Below, one piece after another: positions 48,958 through 57,112 of a stretch of 64,000 bases of DNA. A program made the translations under genes and the position numbers. Location: contig CM073198.1 of NCBI GenBank assembly GCA_037042915.1, positions 1,550,001-1,614,000 of the forward strand. Reading direction: 5' to 3'. The notes below the pieces were generated by a model that was given only the letters and a program-made list of their open reading frames with translations, was not told the DNA's origin and did not search any database. This DNA is from Auricularia sp. M13. Its lineage: Eukaryota > Basidiomycota > Agaricomycetes > Auriculariales > Auriculariaceae. Position 1 is the first letter of the stretch. Each line of letters opens with the position of its first letter.

Positions 48958-49760
48958 TTACCTAGTCACAGGAAGTGCCACGCTAGCAAAAGGATTAACT
49001 CGACGAGATATGCCCGTGTATAGTCGTATTTGATGCTCTTGGATTGCATCAATATCAATAGCGCTTTCTGTACGCGTAGCTGGTCCATCGCGAGTGATAG
49101 ACACGTGATCGACCACGCGCGGGCTTGATAAAACCCTCGCAAACTTCCCGTAAAGGATGGCATGCCCAGAAGGATAATGAATGTTCGAGATGGTGCCAAC
49201 GCATACGACGGTAGAATCGATAGGGACATCACGTAAATCACGCATACTGTCGACGTCTCCAGTACAACTGCGTTCCATATAAGTCACATAATCCATCACA
49301 GGGTAAAGACTTACTATACGTGAAACGCATTCCAGCCGTTGTTACTGTCTGCTCCAATTTCGATGAGGTAGCCAGTAGTGCCAGTCGAGTGCAACGGTGT
49401 TTCAAACCCGACGACGCGTCCAGTCACGGTAACGGTCGGCTCGCGACGATGCAAGGGCCCCTGCTGGAAGGAAAGCGAAGCCGGATCTTCCAGTAGAACC
49501 TCATGATTAATCACGAAAAGTTGCATGGTTTCATGCGCCGGTGCGTAAACCGCGGCAAGCATCCAAACCGCAACGTCGTCGTCTGTATGGCCACCGTGAG
49601 TACTGCATGGGATCTGTACTTCACACCACAGATCGAACGCAAGCGTGGGTAGTCGAGTGTCGTATACAGTCACGGCCGTCGAGCTCTGGCGTACGGATGG
49701 TGAAAACGTCGTATGCCGCGGCCGGGTGAGCACGAGAAAGCCACTTAGTAGAAAGGACAT
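48958..49760 (-). CDS. Helitron array gene 2 (uncharacterised, OB-fold-like), 251 aa
   Basis: Exons 49,760-49,315 and 49,267-48,958, with a 47-base phase-2 intron. It starts MSFLLSGFLVLTRPRHTTFS, parallel to MTSVLLSGYLALANGRRVPS of gene 1, which decides the start over an upstream in-frame ATG at 49,769. Units: DVAVWMLAAVYAPAHETMQL followed by INHEVLLEDP; PTVTVTGRVVGFETPLHST with GYLIEIGAD; then, after the splice, CTGDVDSMRDLRDVPIDS and TVVCVGTISNIHYPSGHAIL. It ends with a low-complexity, charged tail. It is the nearest relative of array gene 1; unit order and spacing agree along their whole shared length. Confidence 0.77.
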
Positions 49761-50614
49761 TTCACACACAGAGTTCGAAGGAGCATAAAATCGGCATCAT
49801 GCTATAAGTGCCCTGCGAACAAAGCGTATAGTATGCCGTGACCATTAAAGCTCTGTGACTGCAGTATCGCGAAGAACACAGACGGCATGGACACAGCCAT
49901 GTTCAATGATCGTATATTCCAGAAAAACGCACTGCCATAGAGTCGGCAGTGCATTTTCGGTTCCGAGATATGACTGCAGGCTATCCGAATGCGACGCAGT
50001 GCAAAGAAGGTCACGCGGGACAGACCGTACGGCCGCAGACGAGGACGCAAGCATCTGGCTTCAAGCGCGTTGTACAGAATAGCGCAGTCCATATCGACGA
50101 AGACGCAAAAGCTGGCGACCGGTAGGGACGTTATTATCAATGTCGCATGTCGGTAGTACATATGAGCTGAAAGCCTTCGAAAAAGCCACGGCATTCTACT
50201 GATCATGGTAGGATTAAGCCGCCCTTCAGTTCATTGAGCAGGGAAGACTGATTCGATATGGCGCTATGCTGCGCGATAAGTATGACTGAGCGATAAGTAT
50301 GACGAGGATCGCTGCGCACGGTGAAGAGGTCGAATCCATTCGGCTAACAGCGTCGGAATCAATTGCAAGCGCGAGATGTTAATCACGAAAAATACATCGT
50401 ATTGGGTCGACTACGGGTACACGGGCAATTTTTTTGGTATGTTTTAGTACATTATTCAGAGAATGTCGAACAGGTAAAATCATACACTCAAGATCATCAC
50501 CCTATCTTACACCACGTCACAATAGCTTCACGCGCGACGAGCACCGATCTTGCGTTTCCCGCCGTTGACTCGTTTGCCATTGACGAGACTGCAAGGGCGT
50601 TTATACATTAGCAA
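49761..50614. other. Spacer between array genes 2 and 1
   Basis: About 850 bases. A 134-codon minus-strand frame (49,802-50,206) is open but hydrophobic and Arg-rich without family motifs, so I do not call it. Presumed promoter of gene 2. Confidence 0.4.
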
Positions 50615-51536
50615 TTAATAATCATAAAAACCGTAAATATGGATGACTGACCCGGAATCCCCAACCTCTTCGGCCTCCATGTCAACGAGAGAAGCGCCGT
50701 TCACCTGGTTGGAAGAGCTATGCGCATAATTAGCTTCGTAGAGTAAATGGACCCGTTTATTGAACTCACGAGGCAACAGGAGCATTGGACGTATCGATCG
50801 AATCAGACGCAGTAGCGAAGCGACGACGCTTCCCTGCGTTACCACCTTGGTCGACGCGCGGGGGAGAGGAAGAGGCGGAAGACGAGCCGATGTTCAGCTG
50901 CAAATGCTCGACGTCGATCATGATATAACCGGTGGACAGCTGCACGCCGTAGGCATAACCGACAATCTGGACGGCAGAGCCTGCCTGCGGACGGGGAGTG
51001 TTCTTCCAGCGAGGCTTGTCGATGTCGAAACGGCAGCTATTTAATACAGCATGAGCAAATTTCAAGGACGACAGTCGCGGCACGTACCAAAAACGCGAAG
51101 CACGAGCAAGGTCGCGCACATAATCCGCGGCCTGGACAACATACCCGATGGACCCGCTGTCATCGACGGCCTCAGCGGATCCGACTGTGTGACCAATAAT
51201 GAATAAGGTCGGAATAGGACGGTCGGGAATATTGTCCTCGTAAGAATCGTCGTTAGGATCACCGGGAAAGGCGGCATGGTTGATGATGTCCATCTGAACG
51301 GGCGCGTTGGGAGGGGCGTACACGCGACCGAGAACGTCGATCACAGTGTTATCAGGAAGGATGGGGTCCTGACTGGGCTGCCAGAGACGAAGCTCGACGG
51401 GCACGTCGACGCCCATGGTCTGAATCACAGAGTCATAAAAGACGTGGGTGGTGGCCTTCTTGGTAGTAGGATTGGTAGAAGGAACACGGCGTCCGTTAGC
51501 GAGCGCCAGGTAGCCAGAAAGGAGGACGGAAGTCAT
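50615..51536 (-). CDS. Helitron array gene 1 (uncharacterised, OB-fold-like), 272 aa
   Basis: Three exons: 51,536-51,088; 51,036-50,770; 50,717-50,615. Introns are 51 and 52 bases, phase 2 both. Unit 1: DNTVIDVLGRVYAPPNAPVQ then MDIINHAAFPGDP. Unit 2: PTLFIIGHTVGSAEAVDDSG then GYVVQAADYV. Unit 3, right after the intron: CRFDIDKPRWKNTPRPQAGS then AVQIVGYAYGVQLSTGYIMI and DVEHLQLNI. A Ser-rich linker with GKRRRFATAS (possible nuclear localisation signal) and an acidic tail end the protein. The unit pattern (hydrophobic V.h.G.h, then I.h.) is like OB-fold strands beta1-beta3, inferred by eye only. It is the most 5' gene of the Helitron, 365 bases from its 5' end. Confidence 0.78.
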
Positions 51537-51901
51537 GACGAAGAGACGACCGACAAAGGAAAATATGTCGGGTCCGCAAGCATCTGCTTTATAGGAAATG
51601 GAGTCGACAGTGCAGGATTTTACGTTTTCCAGAATCCTACGAAAGCGTGGGAACGACCATAAGCGAATAACCGGTGCAAATTGAGCATGGCGATGCGTCC
51701 GCTTAAGGGGTGGCGTAAGAAGCTAACGATATAAGCAGTGCAGACCGATGCAATACAGAATCTAGCCAGAAAAGGTTAACGCGACCGGCGACTGGAAGTG
51801 AATACGCGTATGGGGAGTCCAACGTGCGAAGGCGGTGCGGAAAGCCGCGAAACCCGTGGAGTTTGCCGAGTAAGCAGGATTCCAGTAACTATACGAATGG
51901 A
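51537..51901 (-). promoter_or_regulatory. Helitron 5' terminal region
   Basis: Non-coding 5' end of the element on the minus strand, starting TCCATTCGTATAG at 51,901. It contains the origin-proximal terminus needed for rolling-circle transposition and presumably the promoter of array gene 1. Confidence 0.6.
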
Positions 51902-52148
51902 TACTACTCTTAGACATTTTCATCGCACAAACCCTCGCCCCGCGCACGTCGCCCCGTGCACTGCGAGCTCGCGATTGTCTACCTTCAACGTACTCGAGCG
52001 CTGTGAAGCCCTCGAGCGACTATCTCCGCCGGACCGGACGCCTGACAGCGGTCAATCAACCTCTGACGGGCGCTCGCGTTATACCTACGCTCGGCCCTTG
52101 CTAGTCATCCACACCCTCTAGAGACATCCCGCGTGGATACCTCTCACA
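51902..52148 (+). repeat. 3' LTR of the gypsy element, right part
   Basis: Last 247 bp of the 3' LTR, matching 20,294-20,540 without visible difference. It is followed by the duplication TCCTG and then directly by CAG, the MFS splice acceptor. Confidence 0.93.
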
Positions 52149-52240
52149 TCCTGCAGGTCATGATCGTCGCCGGTTCCGCGTCGCTGCTGTACGTCCGCTT
52201 CCTACTCGTGAAGCAAAAGGGCACGCAGTTCGTATGACCG

Positions 52241-52914
52241 CGTACGGCCCGCCCGTGCTGTTTCATGTCTCTATTAGAATCGGACGACCTGCACAACACA
52301 AGCTCGACCTCACACAGAGATAGTCCAGAGGCATTTGACCTCATCGAACAACTTACTTATACACGATTGAAAACATAACATAATGGCATTTCTCATACAA
52401 TTGCTACAGTCAGTGATTGCGTGCACTGACAGCCCTGCAAGGCGCCCGTTCGGCGACGAGGACTGCAAGCTGTGAACTCACCTATCTGCAACAGCAAAGT
52501 CAGCGGTGTCGGGCGGTGAGATTGACGACAGAGACGCACCTCCTGGTTGGTAGTTCTACATGAGAAACACATCCCGAGTAGCCCTGGAGATGCTGTCAGT
52601 ACATACTCACCGAGGATCTAGGTTCAGCGCTTCGGCCCGAGGCCCTTTGTGCAGGGATCCAAATGCCACTACTTCCGCAACCAAAACATCGTAACCTAGT
52701 CCAACGTTCGGTATGTATTGAATGAATGATGAGCGGAGAGCACAAATGTAGAGTTGGATGAATCATTCCTAGAGAAAGATCGAGCGCCGCACACATTAAC
52801 CACCAATAAAGAAAGAGAGATGTCGAGGAGAGGAGTCGAGAAGAGAAAACAATGCGCACAGCAAGCACAACAACTTGAATCCATCTAGATAGAACGCGAA
52901 TCGCAGATTCGTCG
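52241..52914. other. Intergenic spacer MFS - USP gene
   Basis: Convergent 3' ends of the MFS gene and the minus-strand USP gene. No supported gene, RNA or repeat seen in about 670 bases. Confidence 0.5.
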
Positions 52915-54822
52915 TCAGTCCCCGGCCACCTTTCCGGAGCGCGCATCCTCGCCGCTCCCACTCCCCTCGGCCTCGACGTCGTCTTCGGTCGCCTCGTCCT
53001 CGGCATCGACGTCGGGGTCGACGCCCGAGTCGCGGCGCGCGATCTCCTCGGCCTCCTCCATCTCGAGCGCGTGCCGCATGTCCACGACGTCCTTGTCGCG
53101 CCCGGGGCCGGCCTTGTCGATCGCCGCCTTGGAGAGCGGCACGCGCGGCGCGCGGCTGGGCGCGAGGTGCGCCGTCCGCTTCGCCGGGCGCTTGAGCCGC
53201 CGGCGTGCGACCTGCGAAGCGTGAGCACAATGAACGCAGAAGCGCATCCTGCATGCATACCATCACGGGAACGCTAGATTTCTGAATGAGGTAGTGTGCG
53301 GTCGAGCCCAGCAGGATTCTGCCCGCGCGCGTCAGCCAATAGGAAAGGGCGAGAAACGGATTGGACGGACCCCTTGAGCTGCCCGACGCCGCGCGAGCCG
53401 ACGATGAGCATAATCGGTTCCAGGTAATCCACGATGTCTGCGCAGAGTGAGTAAAGGAGCACACGCAACTCGTGAAACAAAACGCACCTAAAAGCAGGTG
53501 CCTGCTGTTCTTCGCATGCCACGCCTGGCATGTCACGGCAACGTTCAGACGCGTACGCTGGAGCAGGCTGGTGACCTGCTTGGCGAGAAGAAACGCGAGC
53601 GTCTGGCGCTCCTGCTGGTTGCGCAGCTTGAGCACGCGGTCGGCCTGCTGCACGCCACTCGCTGGGTCGAGTTTGGAGTCGGTCTCGACGACTGTTACAA
53701 CGAATCTAAAGCCTCATGAGTCATGAATCCAGCGAGCGGCCGCCGTGCAACATACAGTTCGTCGCCGTCCCGGAGAACCGTGCCGATGGCCCACTCCAGA
53801 GCGTAACGCGACTCCTCGCTACGATCGGTCGCGACGACATAACGACGACCGGACGCCGTGAAGTCACCTTGAACGAGACGAATGGAACAGCGGTCGCGCT
53901 GGAAGTGCGGACGACCAGTTTGCAGCGGTAGAATCTCTACAAGCTTGCTCTGCTTGCGCCCGCGGCGGACGTGCTGTTGTCCGCTGAAGTACGGCTCTGT
54001 CTTGGCGGGCACAACGACATTGACGCCTTCGCCGAGGGGGTCTGGGTCAGGCTCGAGGCCGAACGAATAGGCGGCCCGTTCCTTCGCGTCGGGCGTGTGC
54101 GCATTCTTGGTTGTATTCTGGAGTGTTTCGTCGTCGAATTCAGGGCCGTCACTCCATTCCTCTTCGTCTGAATCGGCTGGGCCGGTCACTGTCGCGTCAT
54201 CGTCGTCGTCGTCCGCAGGACGGGATGTTGAAGACTCATAGTCGGATGCATCGTCTTGACGAAGAGGACCAACAGACGGGCTACGCTGGCTACGATTGCG
54301 CGTGAAGAACGGGCTGACGGAGCGTGTACGGCCTCGGCGCTGGGCATCGTCCGCGGACCCCGGCGCCGACGCGACGGAGCTCGCGCGCTCCTTGTCTTTA
54401 GTTCGGTTTTTGCTCAGGCTCCGGCCGCGCGCGAGGCCCATGACGCTACTGAAACTGATCTTTCCGAACGCGCTGGGGGGCGGCGTAAACGCGCGAAGAG
54501 GCGTTGTACCTTGGGCGATCGGACGAGACGCCTGGGGCTTGTATACTGGCGTATTGGACCGTTCAATGGCTGCCATGATCAGCTGACTAGCCTGAGCATC
54601 GAGTTCGGCTGGACTAAGACCTGCCGTTGTCGAGCGGCGGCCTGAGGGCGAGAGCAGGGGCGATTCTGGCGGCGTCGCAGTGTCTTGGAGCACAACCCAT
54701 TGCTGATCCTGGGCTCTAGAGGCACGTGACATGTCAAGGCTGGCAACAGCGCGTCTGTGAGAGAATGAGAGGCGTAGAAGCGGCGAGCGCGGGCTCGACG
54801 GTGTCGGCGGGTCCTTGGACAT
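52915..54822 (-). CDS. Universal stress protein (USP) domain protein
   Basis: A large fungal USP-family protein. The long N-terminal part is low-complexity and rich in Ser/Pro/Arg (start MSKDPPTPSSPRSPLLRLSF, chosen over an upstream hydrophobic in-frame ATG at 54,885) with an acidic stretch of Asp residues. The USP domain begins with RRYVVATDRSEESRYALEWA and GTVLRDGDELY, continues after an intron with ETDSKLDPASGVQQADRVLK, then has the nucleotide-binding-type motif IVGSRGVGQLKG followed by ILLGSTAHYLIQKSSVPVMV. A last exon (ARRRLKRPAKRTAHL ... DVDAEDEATEDDVEAE) gives a basic then acidic tail. About five exons with short introns. USP domains bind ATP or respond to stress; a specific role cannot be read from the sequence. 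Confidence 0.85.
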
Positions 54823-57112
54823 CGTGTCAGTGTGCAGAAAGAAAGCAAAAAACAAAGTGCTTGGCAAGACAAACGATGCAAGCATAACCTAGCACTGGCA
54901 CCCAGCCACATTCTGTGAGCAGCCGTGTAGCCAGGGGTTTACGCTGACCGCTGTCTAAAGCCTGTGCCACCCGCGCAACGACGGCTTACTTCGCAAGGGC
55001 GGCGCTGTTAACGGGCGCGTTCGCCGGCGGGCGTTTTCTGAGACGCCTATCACCTGGGCGGTCCTGTGTGGAGCGGTGGCGGCGCAGCGGCAGGCGTTAG
55101 CGAGCAGGTTCGAAAATGCCAAGACCGCGCGAAAGCGAGCGCGGGATCGGGCGGCCTTGGCAGAAAACACAGCATTACCTAACCAGAACAATGCTCTCGC
55201 CATCCAGTCGCGCCCCCCAGAGCTCACTTCATTGACCCAGTGTCTTCCTGGGTGTTCTGCAACCCCTCCTACCTTTGAAAGTCTTCTCTCAGGCGCTCCT
55301 TAGATTGTTTCATCGTTCTTCTCTCGCCGAACCTCCATCTCCGACATCTGCTTCTGAACTTTCTTTGTCCTCCGTCGCAAACACAACATAATGTAGGTAA
55401 CCACAGCAAAACTCTGTCGCCACTCCTCGCAGATGAGGATCCGTTTCAAACCCGCGGCACTGATTAGCGCCGTTCCTTGCATCTATCCACAGACGCATCG
55501 ACTGGGACATTGCTCACACGACCACCCAGCGGAGGGCGACCAGGCTGCGCTCAGGGATCAGATGGCATGGAATGTGCGACCCTGCAACCTTGCCCGGCGC
55601 CCAACTTTGTCTCCGCGTGACGCTGACGCTCCTGAATTGCGGACACTCCTCCACGGCTTCCCCCCGTCTGGTCTCCCTGCTTGGCCAGCCGAATAACTTT
55701 TGCGAGTCTCGCCTAGAGACTAGACACAAGTGCAGGCTGAAGGCTGCAGGTTATTCCGCCTGGAGTTGCCGGCGTCAGTCCGAACGTCCGCCTCGGTCGT
55801 CCGTACTGCTGCGTCATGCCGCCATGCACACGTTCCTGGGCCTTGAATCTAACTTTGCATCTCTGCCTGCTACCACGTGTCTCAAGTCTACCGGCATTCC
55901 CGGTCGGCGAGTACCAACTGTGGAATGTTGGAACTCTAATAGGGCCGTAGAGGAGCTTCACACCGGTGGTGCGGGCTCCCGCATGTACTTCATCTCGTGC
56001 CTGTCGACGCTTGAGCCTTCCTATTGCCTGGGATGTCTACCTTTGTCTTCTTCGCGTATTGGGAACGGGAGCTCATCTACAATTTGCTTCGGGGCACGTG
56101 ATCATCTTGTGACTCCGCAACTTGTGCACCTGATACATCTTAACAGCTCCAGCGTCAATTTTCTCAGGCTTTTAAATAAGGCATAAGGACTGGCAAAATC
56201 TCTGACATCTACCTTCCATCGACGGCTCCTCCCTGGCAGTTCTCTTTGTGCTCGCACGCCCAGAAAATAAACTCATTTTCTTCCAGCTAAGTCGTTCTCC
56301 TCGGCTAACTTCTCTCGCCGCCACTGACCAGCTCAAGATTATTCTTCATCATTGTACCTTCGAAGTCGACGCCTACGACTATCATCCCTACGACTGCAAC
56401 AAGCCACGCCTGACAGTGTCCGCCATACGCTGCTGATCTGTCGTCCAAGGATATCGTCGAGCCCGTCCGGGTCTTGAACAGGCCTGGTTCGGACGCGACT
56501 AAACTAATATCGAAGCAAAACGATGCGATCGAGAGGGGCGAAATCTACGTTGGTAACGAGGCCTCGGAGGAGCACGATTGGTATATATTGCGGGCGCCAT
56601 GTTCGTCTCTCTGCTGTAAGACTATTACGCATCGGTAATTTGGTAATTGCGCTTCCAATGAAGTTTCCGGACGTGGCATCGAATGTAGTCTCCTTAAAGC
56701 AGGCCACTACTTACAGCGCGTCCTTGAACCGGCGAGCGGGCGGACGCGCTGTGTAGCCATCGAATGCATATCTGGTTGGAAAATAATGGCTACTGCGCCG
56801 TGATGCGGTCGACACGGTACGACTTCAGGACGGTCTCTCCTGCTTCCCGGGAATGCACCTTGACCGAGTTTCTGTTGTACCTAGATTCCATCCCTTCGTA
56901 ACTACCTTCGGGATTGCAAGAGCCACCATCTTGAGCGTGAATCCTGATCCGCACGTGGCGGGGCTTTGCGGAAATGATTGCCGGATTTGCAGCTCTTGTC
57001 TTCCCATCAAAATGTAGAATCCCGACGCTCGACATGAGCAAGTATAGCGCACGCATTGAGCCATATAAAGACACAGTAGCACGCCTCCGATCCAAGCAAA
57101 GCGACATTCACG
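54823..57112. other. Long intergenic region between divergent USP and M3 genes
   Basis: About 2.3 kb acting as a shared upstream region. A 204-codon plus-strand frame (55,572-56,186) and small frames around 54,955-55,303 are open but have no splice logic or family likeness. T/C-rich tracts occur around 55,300-55,650 and 56,160-56,350. No tRNA or repeat identified. Confidence 0.4.

Larger units (their letters stand above)
32738..51901 (-). mobile_element. Giant Helitron (19.2 kb) with multigene cargo
   Basis: A rolling-circle DNA transposon inserted between A (32,737) and T (51,902) of the gypsy 3' LTR with no target duplication, the hallmark of Helitrons. In its own orientation (minus strand) it starts TCCATTCGTATAG and ends GGTGGGTCTTG, a variant of the usual CTRR end. 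A small hairpin (CCG..CGG with a T-G wobble, 32,750-32,763) lies about 12 bases from the 3' end. It encodes an intact Rep/helicase and, on the same strand, an array of spliced paralogous genes plus a few unrelated ones. Base composition is visibly less GC-rich than the host flanks. The interrupted LTR is still identical to its partner, so insertion was very recent. Confidence 0.92.
20217..52148 (+). mobile_element. Ty3/gypsy chromodomain LTR retrotransposon, with nested insertions
   Basis: An LTR element inserted in the last intron of the MFS gene. LTRs begin TGTAAGG and end TCTCACA, and the element is flanked by the 5-bp duplication TCCTG (20,212-20,216 and 52,149-52,153). Parts in order are 5' LTR, gag with a zinc knuckle, protease, reverse transcriptase, RNase H, integrase, chromodomain, a further coding-like stretch and the 3' LTR. 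The order and chromodomain place it among the chromoviruses. It is about 11.6 kb without the inserted DNA, long for the family. Two foreign elements lie inside it: a hAT-like element in gag and a Helitron that splits the 3' LTR. The two LTRs look identical, so it is very young. It looks nearly whole, with perhaps a few breaks in coding frames besides the insertions. Confidence 0.93.
14610..52240 (+). pseudogene. Monocarboxylate-type MFS transporter, interrupted by two transposons
   Basis: A plasma-membrane transporter of the major facilitator superfamily, monocarboxylate (MCT/SLC16-like) group. The N-terminus (MSDVAQADPTRTAHS...) is cytosolic. The first membrane segment follows PDGGLHAWMTVAGG, the MCT signature region. 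Further exons give WLVMFATFGFLNAFGVFE, SVQLCLQFCIGILIARAF and VSIIAHHFTTKRALAMGI up to KMLG at 15,880. After the Mutator-like insertion the frame resumes at 19,334 with RPPKPNPLSFFKEKEY, continues through ITILNASSAVGRVLPNFIAD, and reaches GITFSA at 20,164. The last intron starts at 20,165 and its acceptor CAG is at 52,154-52,156. The final exon reads VMIVAGSASLLYVRFLLVK and ends at 52,240. Apart from the insertions the gene shows no decay, so loss is recent, or this is one allele of a polymorphic locus. Substrate unknown. Confidence 0.85.

Noticed and set aside
49802-50206. 134-codon minus-strand frame between array genes 1 and 2
   Set aside because: No unit pattern of the array family, Arg/Leu/Phe-rich, length within chance for DNA of this composition.
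32738-51901. Reading the 19-kb block as a giant virus-like or Polinton insertion because of its many unknown genes
   Set aside because: No polymerase B, integrase, capsid or long terminal repeats; the A|T insertion, Rep/helicase and terminal hairpin mark a Helitron.
55572-56186. A 204-codon plus-strand open frame in the long intergenic region
   Set aside because: Cys/Ser/Leu-rich random-looking composition, no splice partners, no family likeness.
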